Position numbers and translations under genes: made by a program. From assembly GCA_002315235.1 (NCBI GenBank), contig DCGK01000091.1, positions 1-24,672 of the forward strand: DNA of 24,672 bases. Direction: 5' to 3'. The stretch's first letter is position 1. Each line of letters opens with the position of its first letter. Positions 1-6,911 of the stretch are shown here, piece after piece. The notes under the pieces were generated by a model. The model ran no database searches. It saw only the letters and a program-made list of their open reading frames with translations, and was not told the DNA's origin. The stretch is from Ruminococcus sp. UBA1780. GTDB taxonomy: Bacteria; Bacillota; Clostridia; Oscillospirales; Ruminococcaceae.

Positions 1-266
1 CAGATCCTACAAAGCCAGCTACAGACCCAACAAAGCCTGCTAATAATGACGGCAAGACAGTACTCGGTGACGTAGACCTCAACGGCAATGTTGATATCAC
101 AGACATCTCTGTTCTTTCACTTGCTATCCTTGACAAGAAGCTCCCTACAGGTCAGGCATTCACAAATGCTGACGTAGACGCTGACAAGGAAGTTGGTCTT
201 ACAGACCTTGCTTCACTCAAGCAGTACGTTTCAAAGGTTATTACAAAGTTCCCTGCTGAACAGTAA
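1..266 (+). CDS. Dockerin-containing protein, C-terminal end (partial)
   Basis: The reading frame is open from the window edge (codons from base 3) to TAA at 264-266 and gives the last 87 residues of a longer secreted protein. It begins with a repeated DPTKPA-type Thr/Pro linker. A dockerin of about 60 residues follows, with two calcium-loop (F-hand) repeats: D-V-D-L-N-G-N-V-D-I-T-D and D-V-D-A-D-K-E-V-G-L-T-D. Each has Asp/Asn at loop positions 1, 3, 5 and 12 and a helix after it. Dockerins bind cohesin modules of scaffoldins and attach enzymes or structural proteins to the cellulosome outside the cell. The catalytic or binding part lies upstream of the window, so the substrate cannot be named. 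A hairpin terminator at 299-333 ends the transcript. Seen: linker and two loops. Known: dockerin role. Inferred: extracellular plant-polysaccharide function. Confidence 0.9.
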   Translation, partial: DPTKPATDPTKPANNDGKTVLGDVDLNGNVDITDISVLSLAILDKKLPTGQAFTNADVDADKEVGLTDLASLKQYVSKVITKFPAEQ

Positions 267-298
267 TCTGCTTTTGAAATAAGAGTAAAATAATAATT

Positions 299-333
299 CC
301 GCTCTTCGTTCGTTTTGGACGGGGAGCGGTTTT
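299..333 (+). terminator. Rho-independent terminator after the dockerin gene
   Basis: A 13-pair stem (299-311 with 317-329, including several G-U pairs, loop GTTTT) is followed by TTTTGTGTT. It lies 32 bases after the dockerin stop and just before birA, separating the two same-strand genes. Confidence 0.8.
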
Positions 334-350
334 GTGTTAAGGAAAAGAAT

Positions 351-1325
351 ATGACAGTAAAAGAAAAACTGAAACAGCTGCTGAATGATAACAGAGGACA
401 GTTCCTTTCAGGTGAACAGATTGCAGATACTATCGGATGTACACGCGGAGCAGTCTGGAAGGCTGTACACGCCCTTGAAAATGAAGGGTATAAAATACAG
501 GCGGTGACGAATAAAGGCTACTGTATGGCCGAGGAGAACGATATTATAAGCCAGGAAGGTATAAAGAGGTTTATAAGAGAAGGCGTAATATCGGAACTGC
601 ATGTTTTCAGAATAACTGACTCAACAAATCTGCAGCTGAAAAAACTTGCTGCATCAGGTGCACCGGAGGGTACACTGGTTATATCAGGTGAGCAGACTGC
701 CGGCAGGGGAAGACTGGGAAGAAGCTTTTATTCTCCATCGGATTCGGGTATATACATGAGTCTGCTTCTTCGTCCTTCACTTCATACATCTGATGCTATC
801 AGAATAACAACAGCAGCAGCTGCTGCTGTTGCTGAAACACTCGAGGAACTGACAGGAAGAAAAACATCAGTCAAGTGGGTAAACGATATCTACATAGAAA
901 ACAGAAAAGTCTGCGGTATTTTAACAGAAGCATCATTTAATGTTGAATTCGGCGGATTTGATTATGCTGTTCTTGGAATAGGTATTAATGTATACGAACC
1001 GGCAGGTGGTTTTCCTGAAGATATATCAGGTATTGCCGGTGCCGTACTCAGGGACAGGGCTGCGGATATGAGAAACAGGATAATTGCAGGTGTTACGGAA
1101 AGGTTTACGGACTACTACAGAGATATTGACAGCAGCAGTTATTTTGAAAGCTACAGAAGCCGTATTATGTGGATCGGAAAAAAAATAAATATTATTTCAC
1201 CGGCAGGGAATACAGCTGCGGTGCTTAAGGATATCGACAGCGAGTGCAGGCTTATTGTTGAATATCCTGACGGTACTCAGGGCGTTGTTTCCAGCGGTGA
1301 AATCAGTATAAGAGTAAATGAATAA
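351..1325 (+). CDS. birA: Bifunctional biotin--[acetyl-CoA-carboxylase] ligase / biotin operon repressor
   Basis: BirA makes biotinyl-AMP and transfers biotin to the lysine of biotin-dependent carboxylases in the cytoplasm; members with an N-terminal helix-turn-helix also repress biotin genes. The 324-residue protein has a winged helix at about 1-62, so it is the repressor-type (group II) ligase. The ligase core follows: the biotin-binding GRGRLGR loop at 118-124, KWVND at 175-179, the catalytic-loop Lys at K186 with CGIL, and GIGIN at 209-213. A small C-terminal SH3-like domain ends the protein. The ATG at 351 is chosen because AAGGAAAAG precedes it by about 6 bases; an in-frame TTG at 315 would sit inside the upstream terminator hairpin. 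No clear promoter is visible in the 84-base gap. No biotin synthesis or transport gene adjoins it. It converges on the partner gene at 1419 and shares its terminator. Confidence 0.95.
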   Translation: MTVKEKLKQLLNDNRGQFLSGEQIADTIGCTRGAVWKAVHALENEGYKIQAVTNKGYCMAEENDIISQEGIKRFIREGVISELHVFRITDSTNLQLKKLAASGAPEGTLVISGEQTAGRGRLGRSFYSPSDSGIYMSLLLRPSLHTSDAIRITTAAAAAVAETLEELTGRKTSVKWVNDIYIENRKVCGILTEASFNVEFGGFDYAVLGIGINVYEPAGGFPEDISGIAGAVLRDRAADMRNRIIAGVTERFTDYYRDIDSSSYFESYRSRIMWIGKKINIISPAGNTAAVLKDIDSECRLIVEYPDGTQGVVSSGEISIRVNE

Positions 1326-1326
1326 C

Positions 1327-1361
1327 AAAAACGGGACTGTTTTTTAACAGTCCCGTTTTTT
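1327..1361. terminator. Bidirectional terminator between convergent genes
   Basis: A perfect stem pairs 1327-1339 (AAAAACGGGACTG) with 1348-1360 around an 8-base loop. It has A residues on the left and T residues on the right, so it works for birA (plus) and for the gene ending at 1419 (minus). The remaining bases to 1418 show nothing further. Confidence 0.9.
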
Positions 1362-1418
1362 GGGTGTATTCGCAGACAGTAAGAGCAGGTAATGTGACTC
1401 CGGATGTCAGACGAAAAA

Positions 1419-3752
1419 TTATGAATTCAGAAGAAGATATGTTTCATCAGAGGAAACAAAAGTGTCGCCGGCTTCAAATCTCCAGAAAATAATATCGTCT
1501 ATACTAAGCGTTACAAGGTTTTCAACTGCATATTCAGGAGAAATAGGCGAGTCAACAATTACCTGTCCGGTGACTGTATTATTTTCAGTGTCTATAGCAA
1601 CGGCACGGATGCATATTTCGTCAGAAAGGTCGCTGTCGTCATCATCATCGTCTTCTTCGTCAGTAGGGTATACTGTAAGTCCGATGATAAGCTCGCTGTT
1701 CTCAACACGTTCAAGAGCATCAAATGCATAAGGCAGATTTCTCTGTGAAAGTACAGCCTCAATGCGAAGAGACTTAAGTGAACTTCTGAAGTCTGTTTTC
1801 ATACGTACTTCGTAAGGAATTTCATTTACAAGGAATCCTTTTTCAAATTCAACGTCATCTGCACTGAGATAGAGTATAGGAACAGCAAGATCGTTGTCGG
1901 ATCTTGTGAAATTATCCGGATAGGCTTTTTCCATAGGAAGCCATGAAAACTGAACTTCGCTCTGTTCATTGTAAACTACTCCGAAGCCGGTTGTACAGCC
2001 TTCATCACGAAGCTCTGTAAAGCCGCAGATGAGGTCGGCAATCTGGGACAGTACAAGATGAATAAACTCAAGATCCTCTTCCTCAGCACCAACAACAGTC
2101 AGGTCTCTTGATGCCTGCTGTGCAAGTCCGGAAGTGATTACATCATACTTTGTCTCGTCGTATATGGAAGGATATGCATGCACGCTGTACATATACTTGT
2201 CAAGCAGAGGAAGCCTGCCGGATGCATGAAAATGAACCCATTCTGATGACAGCATGGTTCCGTTTGTGACGCATAGAATAACAGGTGAATTCTGTGTGTT
2301 AAGTGCGTCAGCAAACTGCAGAAGTCCGGTAGCTTCTGCGTTTTCCGTTCCTTTGTGAAACAGTGTTGAAATAACTATTGTTGAATGGCATTCGTTTATG
2401 ACTCTTTCAACAGCATCCTCCGGAATTCTGTGAACAGGATGGTATTCGTCAAGATCCTCCGGTTCACAGATATTAATACGGCACATAAAACCTGTTTCAA
2501 TATAGCTGTTATATCCGCAGATGATAACCGTGCCTTTGTCAGTTGCAGAAATATCATTGAATTCAATATCAGGAACAGTTCTCATCAGCTCAACTATTTT
2601 TTCCGGCGAAGGTATTTCGTCCTCACTGGTAAAAGGAACTGCAAAGGAAAAAGGAAGTCTCTCTATAGTGCCGTGTTCAGGCAGCGAGAGCTCCTTTACA
2701 GGCTCGGAAGGATATTCATAGTCAAGAATGTCCGTATAGTATGTGTTCCTGTAGCTGTTGTCAAATTTTTCAGCAATCTCCGAAGCTATACCGCGGAAGT
2801 AGTCGAACATTATATCCGGGTCGTACTGGTTTTCTTCATTGAAAAGCTCGAATGTACGCGGAAGCTTCATGCTTATAAGCTCGTTTTCATCCCTGTTTAC
2901 ATTTTCAAAAAATCTTGCTGCGCCGTTTGCAAAGGCAAATTTCATTCGGGGATTTTTGCTGCGGATAAATATTTCGAGATATTTGCAGAACAGACTGTAT
3001 GCTGAATTAGGATGTGTATATGATTTAAGAAGAAGGATACTGCCTGCTTCCGCCAGAAAATTAGGGTTGACATTCATCATTGGTATAAGCAGGTCAGCAT
3101 AGTAGTCTGCTTCATCAAGGTCGCCTATACGTGTGAAATGGTCTACACAGCAGCCGTAGGTTTTCTGCGGCACTTCAGAGCAGGAGATGTTACGGTTAAT
3201 CATTGAGGAAATCATTCGTACAGCCTTCTCCTCGGAACCGGTAAGAAGCTCAGCCTGAATTTCGGTATCAAGTTCGCATGCACTGCAGTCGCTGAGATCG
3301 TCTGTGGCACATTCCCTGCAGAGCTTAAGCTGCTCACGGATTTTTGAATGATCATGAATCATGTAGTATTTGATTCTCAGCATATGGTATGTTCTCTGTG
3401 AATAACCGAAACGTTTTAGGTATTCAGAGTATTTCTGAAAATACTGTTCTGATTTTTCAGGAGTAACCTGATAATAGCTTATTGTTTCCTCAAGAATCCA
3501 TTTGAAAGCCGTCATAAATGAGAGCGGATTGTGGGATTCGGAATTTTCCGAGAAAATGGTCATATACTCAGGGAACATAACAAGAGCGCTGAAGCTGTCT
3601 CCGTCAAATACTGATTCTTCAATGTATTTGTAACGAAGGTCAAGTGCCTCGGAAATATCCCTGCGGTGGTCAGCAACTGCTATGCATTTTTTCAGGTAGC
3701 GAAGTCTTTCATCACCTTCAGTAAGAGTTTCAAAGTATGAGTAGTCGAACAT
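1419..3752 (-). CDS. Large helical-repeat (TPR-like) protein, partner of the HSP90-like ATPase; DUF4026-like middle
   Basis: This 777-residue soluble protein has no signal peptide or membrane segment. Residues 1-345 are rich in Tyr/Leu/Glu helices like degenerate TPR repeats and carry two CxxC pairs at C145/C148 and C156/C159 (a possible metal site). Residues about 365-620 form an alpha/beta region with a PSP-x-K-I-V-x-L-M entry at 381-390 and an EWVHFHASGR stretch near 504-513. This recalls uncharacterised DUF4026-type domains, though that match is from memory. A run of Asp at 701-706 precedes a C-terminal beta-rich domain ending near IIFWRFEAGD, which may resemble DUF2314. The ATG (3750-3752) lies 3 bases after the TAA of the HSP90-like gene, with GGGGA inside the upstream gene as ribosome site, so translation is probably coupled. 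Inferred: co-chaperone, adaptor or client of that ATPase. Function unknown. Confidence 0.7.
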   Translation of the reverse strand: MFDYSYFETLTEGDERLRYLKKCIAVADHRRDISEALDLRYKYIEESVFDGDSFSALVMFPEYMTIFSENSESHNPLSFMTAFKWILEETISYYQVTPEKSEQYFQKYSEYLKRFGYSQRTYHMLRIKYYMIHDHSKIREQLKLCRECATDDLSDCSACELDTEIQAELLTGSEEKAVRMISSMINRNISCSEVPQKTYGCCVDHFTRIGDLDEADYYADLLIPMMNVNPNFLAEAGSILLLKSYTHPNSAYSLFCKYLEIFIRSKNPRMKFAFANGAARFFENVNRDENELISMKLPRTFELFNEENQYDPDIMFDYFRGIASEIAEKFDNSYRNTYYTDILDYEYPSEPVKELSLPEHGTIERLPFSFAVPFTSEDEIPSPEKIVELMRTVPDIEFNDISATDKGTVIICGYNSYIETGFMCRINICEPEDLDEYHPVHRIPEDAVERVINECHSTIVISTLFHKGTENAEATGLLQFADALNTQNSPVILCVTNGTMLSSEWVHFHASGRLPLLDKYMYSVHAYPSIYDETKYDVITSGLAQQASRDLTVVGAEEEDLEFIHLVLSQIADLICGFTELRDEGCTTGFGVVYNEQSEVQFSWLPMEKAYPDNFTRSDNDLAVPILYLSADDVEFEKGFLVNEIPYEVRMKTDFRSSLKSLRIEAVLSQRNLPYAFDALERVENSELIIGLTVYPTDEEDDDDDDSDLSDEICIRAVAIDTENNTVTGQVIVDSPISPEYAVENLVTLSIDDIIFWRFEAGDTFVSSDETYLLLNS

Positions 3753-3755
3753 TTG

Positions 3756-5513
3756 TTATAGTCCCCATTCGAGAAGTTTTATAAGGTTTTCATTCATAAT
3801 GAAGAGTTCAGGAGGCGAAACCGGAAATCCTCCTGCGATAAGTGCCTGAATATAAATTATATGGGCGCAGACTTCAATTTTGTCCGGATCATCAATGTCA
3901 GCAAGCTTCATAATGAGAGGATTTTCAGCATTGAGATACAGAACGGATGAAGAATCTGCAGACAGCTCTTCGCTGAATGCGTCAAGCATTTCGTCAAACA
4001 TTCCGTCAGAGTTCTGTTTTGATTTTTCAATATCCCTTTTGAGCTGCCCGTCGGTGTTGATTGTATAGAGGGAGGTTAGCTGTGCAGGAATAATGCTTTT
4101 TATTCTTACGCTGCAGTCATATTTTTCAAGAGCAATTGAAGAAATAGCGCAGAGATAGTCATAGTCATCAGCATCCGGCGGGTCTTCAAGGAAGGTATCA
4201 AGAAGGGATTCACTTACTGCTTCAGTATGTGCAATGCTGAGCTGGTCAAGCATGCAGATTAGTTCTTTAATGTATACCTGACTTGCATTGACAAGAAGCT
4301 CGTCCTTTTCACAGAAAACAGGTCTGAGCTGTCTGAATGTATCCGCATCGGTTGTGTAGAATATCGTGTAGTCATAGTGCATCAGGGTTTTACCGCTTCT
4401 TATGCCGAAGCTGCTGTCAAAGTTAAAGTACGGCATAAAAATCTTGAACAGACGTTCGTTTTCAGCGGCTACAGACTTAAGTGCATTTCCGTGAATTGAG
4501 ACTATACGTGCGAGAAGGGCTGGGTTCTGTATTGAAATACGTTCAAGATATGATGAGATACAGTGTTCGATTTCACTTTCGGCCGTTTTCAGAAGGTCAT
4601 TTCTGTAGAAGTTTTCTCTTGAAGCATTTGCGCTGAGCCTGTCTGTATTGAAGAAGCACTGTACAAAGAAAGCCCACTCAGGCAGAATGGATGAACCGTC
4701 TTCAGTAAGAAGTATGTTTTTCAGATAAATACGGTGGTTTCTTACAGAGGCTGCTGATACAGTAAACGGAAGTATATATGCAACGCCGCTGAAAAGCCCT
4801 GTTTCTGATTCGAGAGGAATAAAGTCAATAAAATCAAAATCAGTTCCGAATATATGCCTTCCCATTGTGAGAACATTTTCACGGTCGCTTGTGCTTGTTT
4901 TGTTGAAGAGAGGGTTTGCACGTGCTGTGAAGCTGCCGTCTGAAACATAGACAGGGTACGGAAGAGGGAGTGCATAATATCTTACCGCACTTATTATGTC
5001 ACTGAGCGTAAACCATTCCGCATATTTTTCGCCGGCGTTTATGATGATTTCGGTGCCGACAGGCATGTCTGACTGGATTTCAGAAACTGTATATTTTCCG
5101 CTGGTATAGCCGTGCCATTCATATACTTTTTCAGGGGACTGTGCTGAACGGCTTCTGAGTATTATTTCGGAGGTAACCATAAAGCATGAAAGCATACCTA
5201 TACCGAAACGTCCTATAAAGGAGCTGCTGTCCCTGGAATCTCTTTTTGATGACTTTCCTATAACAGAAATAAATTTGTGTATTTCATCCTTTGTAAGACC
5301 GCTTCCATTGTCTCTGAAAACAAGTGATTTGTTTTCAGTTACGGTAATGTCTATGCGCGGTTCTTCCTCCATGCCCCATGTTTTTCTGAGATTTACAGCA
5401 TCTGCTGAGTTCTGAAGAAGTTCTCTAAGAAATACCTTTGGTGTGCTGTAAAGATGATTTGAAAGCAGATCCATCATGCCTTCAAGATTTACATTGAAAA
5501 TAAATTCATCCAT
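3756..5513 (-). CDS. HSP90-family ATPase (divergent HtpG-like, GHKL fold)
   Basis: The 585-residue cytoplasmic protein has the full HSP90 ATP pocket. The N-box RELLQNSADA has E31, N35 and D38 (catalytic Glu, Mg-binding Asn); DNGSGL is at 68-73; the lid GKSSKRD is at 86-92; and GRFGIGM is at 101-107. The middle domain keeps HRIYLKNILL (260-269), LPEW-x-F (277-282) and the gamma-phosphate-sensing arginine in ASRENF (R299). Beyond about residue 320 the sequence no longer resembles the HtpG client and dimer domains. It ends in a distinct block with LNAENPL and IIYIQALIAGGFP. It therefore belongs to the short 'HSP90 family protein' class also seen in actinobacteria, not to canonical htpG. GAGGA lies 6 bases before the ATG. 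It is followed after 3 bases by its probable partner gene. No convincing promoter is visible in the hairpin-rich leader, so it may be read from the promoter at 6898. ATPase activity is likely; the client is unknown. Confidence 0.88.
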   Translation of the reverse strand: MDEFIFNVNLEGMMDLLSNHLYSTPKVFLRELLQNSADAVNLRKTWGMEEEPRIDITVTENKSLVFRDNGSGLTKDEIHKFISVIGKSSKRDSRDSSSFIGRFGIGMLSCFMVTSEIILRSRSAQSPEKVYEWHGYTSGKYTVSEIQSDMPVGTEIIINAGEKYAEWFTLSDIISAVRYYALPLPYPVYVSDGSFTARANPLFNKTSTSDRENVLTMGRHIFGTDFDFIDFIPLESETGLFSGVAYILPFTVSAASVRNHRIYLKNILLTEDGSSILPEWAFFVQCFFNTDRLSANASRENFYRNDLLKTAESEIEHCISSYLERISIQNPALLARIVSIHGNALKSVAAENERLFKIFMPYFNFDSSFGIRSGKTLMHYDYTIFYTTDADTFRQLRPVFCEKDELLVNASQVYIKELICMLDQLSIAHTEAVSESLLDTFLEDPPDADDYDYLCAISSIALEKYDCSVRIKSIIPAQLTSLYTINTDGQLKRDIEKSKQNSDGMFDEMLDAFSEELSADSSSVLYLNAENPLIMKLADIDDPDKIEVCAHIIYIQALIAGGFPVSPPELFIMNENLIKLLEWGL

Positions 5514-5543
5514 AATATATCCTCATATCCTGCCTTTAATACA

Positions 5544-5572
5544 GTGAAAGTCAGGTCTGTTCCTGCTTTCAC
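5544..5572. repeat. Hairpin A of a GTGAA-armed palindrome cluster
   Basis: GTGAAAG at 5544-5550 plus CAGG at 5552-5555 pair with CCTG at 5562-5565 plus CTTTCAC at 5566-5572. This gives an 11-pair stem with one bulged base and loop TCTGTT. It lies 30 bases before the HSP90 start, in the leader of that gene. Confidence 0.6.
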
Positions 5573-5602
5573 GTTAATTGTGTTTACTGTACAGAAAATA
5601 AT

Positions 5603-5639
5603 TATAGTGAACACAGAAAAATATTCTGCATTCACTATA
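5603..5639. repeat. Hairpin B of the GTGAA-armed palindrome cluster
   Basis: Sixteen bases at 5603-5618 (TATAGTGAACACAGAA) pair with 5624-5639 around a 5-base loop. As minus-strand RNA all 16 pairs form, two being G-U. The arms share TATAGTGAA with the hairpin at the start site of the zinc-ribbon gene. Confidence 0.7.
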
Positions 5640-5661
5640 GAAAAATATTTTTTTGTGTTTT

Positions 5662-5688
5662 GTAAACGCATTAAACAAATGCATTCAC
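5662..5688 (-). terminator. Hairpin C, possible terminator or partial terminator after the zinc-ribbon gene
   Basis: On the minus strand an 11-pair stem (688-678 with 672-662 of the 5 kb block, two G-U pairs, loop TGTTT) starts 4 bases after the TAA of the zinc-ribbon gene. It is followed within 8 bases by a run of seven A then TATTTTT rather than an immediate T run. It could weaken read-through into the HSP90 gene but is not a textbook terminator. It belongs to the same GTGAAYGCA arm family as hairpins A and B. Confidence 0.45.
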
Positions 5689-5692
5689 TATA

Positions 5693-6766
5693 TTATTCTT
5701 CGTCAGACTCCTCGTCGTCATCAGAATCAGAATCGCTGTCTTCGTCGCTGTTTTTGTCTTCGTCAGTGTCATCATTTTTGGTTTCGAACATTGCGATGTT
5801 TTTGATTTCTTCATTCTTTACAATGAACTCAGCTGCAGCGTAACCTGTGATTCTGTCATCGTAAATTACCTGATACCATTCTGTGCCGTCATCAGCCTTG
5901 TATGTGTCAATGATTTCAACTTCATCACCGTTTACAAGCTCAAGAAGGGCGTCTGAAGAGTATGAAGGCTCTGAACGAAGATTAAGGAAATCGTCAAGAC
6001 CTGTTACTGTAGCCATAACCTTTTTTACGATAAGTGAAGAATCCTCAACTGTTACTTCCATAGGAGCACGGTCTGTTGCTTCGTCGTCAAACCTGAACAC
6101 AAGGTCAAGTTCCTTTGAATCAGCTGTGTACTTTTCCCTGACATAGTAGTAAGCATCCTCCTCATTGAGTTCAGGTGCATTTGCCTTGAATCCGAGTACA
6201 ATCTTAAGATCATCGAAAGTCATGTCAGCTGTAACAGCAGGTGTAATCTGACCGTTACCTGTGATGATAACCTTTGAGATTACTGATTCGTCTGTAAGCT
6301 CGAGATCAAGAGTTGAAAGTGTTACAGGAACATCAGTATACGCAACAAGTGTTGTGTCTGAAAGCTTGATGCTGTACTTGTCTCCGAGTACTTTTTTTAC
6401 ATCGGAGAACGGCTTGCCGATGAAATCAACCGCATTGTAAAGAACCGGTTCAGCAGGTGTTTCGGCTTCTGAAATCTGAACATCCGGATCAGCGTCTGCT
6501 GTTATTTCGGAAGGTGAATTTTCATCCTCAGTGCTCTGTTCCGTGTACTTGTTGTATCCCAGAAGAGATGCATACGCAATAACAAGTACAGAAAGAATAA
6601 TGAGACATACATTAATCATTACTGAAGGCTTTTCGACGTTAAGATTTTTTTCAAGTTCAGGGTCAAGCCTTACCATATCAATATATTCATACGGTTCACC
6701 GCATTTTGGACAAATATCTGATTTTTTCGGAACCTTTGCTCCGCAGTTTCTGCATATTTTTTTCAT
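5693..6766 (-). CDS. Zinc-ribbon, single-pass membrane protein with SH3b domain and acidic tail
   Basis: The 357-residue protein starts with a four-cysteine zinc ribbon (C5, C8, C19, C22). A single hydrophobic segment at about 52-70 follows, then an Asp/Glu-rich linker. Residues 110-245 are a beta-rich domain that may be two repeats of an 'SDVKKVLG/FDDLKIVLG' SmpA-like or SLH-unrelated fold (uncertain). A bacterial SH3 domain spans about 251-317 (LNLRSEPSYSSDALLEL, then GTEWYQV and TGYAAAEFI), and the tail is almost purely Asp/Glu/Ser. Topology is probably ribbon inside, SH3b outside, where such domains bind cell-wall peptides. The ATG at 6766 is chosen because AAAGGTGAT lies 9 bases upstream; the in-frame GTG at 6778 overlaps that ribosome site. 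It has its own consensus promoter and lies upstream of the HSP90 pair on the same strand. No function is known. Confidence 0.8.
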   Translation of the reverse strand: MKKICRNCGAKVPKKSDICPKCGEPYEYIDMVRLDPELEKNLNVEKPSVMINVCLIILSVLVIAYASLLGYNKYTEQSTEDENSPSEITADADPDVQISEAETPAEPVLYNAVDFIGKPFSDVKKVLGDKYSIKLSDTTLVAYTDVPVTLSTLDLELTDESVISKVIITGNGQITPAVTADMTFDDLKIVLGFKANAPELNEEDAYYYVREKYTADSKELDLVFRFDDEATDRAPMEVTVEDSSLIVKKVMATVTGLDDFLNLRSEPSYSSDALLELVNGDEVEIIDTYKADDGTEWYQVIYDDRITGYAAAEFIVKNEEIKNIAMFETKNDDTDEDKNSDEDSDSDSDDDEESDEE

Positions 6767-6839
6767 CGTAATAATCACCTTTATATAAAAAATCTGTTAC
6801 GGATAACATTGTGCGTTTACCATAAATAAACTAAACATA

Positions 6840-6861
6840 AACGTCAGTTTCTTTTGACGTT
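6840..6861 (-). promoter_or_regulatory. Inverted repeat at the transcription start of the zinc-ribbon gene
   Basis: AACGTCA (6840-6846) and TGACGTT (6855-6861) form a perfect 7-base dyad with an 8-base spacer. It begins at about +1 of the promoter at 6869-6898, so it could be a repressor operator or a 5'-end hairpin that stabilises the mRNA. The adjacent ATAGTGAACG matches the arms of the hairpins near 5600. Confidence 0.5.
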
Positions 6862-6868
6862 CACTATA

Positions 6869-6898
6869 ATTATATAATAATTCGATGCTGATTGTCAA
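6869..6898 (-). promoter_or_regulatory. Sigma-A promoter of the zinc-ribbon gene (and perhaps the HSP90 pair)
   Basis: On the minus strand TTGACA (6898-6893), an 18-base spacer and TATAAT (6874-6869) match both consensus boxes exactly. The expected start is near 6862, giving a 5' leader of about 95 bases before the ATG at 6766. Confidence 0.85.
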
Positions 6899-6911
6899 TA
6901 AAATTATATAT

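Noticed and set aside
315..350. Upstream TTG start for birA
   Set aside because: The codon lies in the stem-loop of the preceding terminator; the ATG at 351 has a good ribosome site and gives the normal BirA N-terminus.
1621..1665. Short tandem repeat of GTC/ATC-type triplets
   Set aside because: It encodes the Asp/Glu run of the partner protein; it is codon repetition and not a CRISPR or regulatory repeat. The same applies to 5697-5760.
2385..3005. 206-residue plus-strand open frame
   Set aside because: It is fully antisense to the HSP90 partner gene, has no ribosome site and its composition is the mirror of the real gene.
3756..5513. Canonical htpG
   Set aside because: The N-terminal ATPase matches, but the C-terminal half lacks HtpG features and the gene context differs, so the symbol htpG was not assigned.
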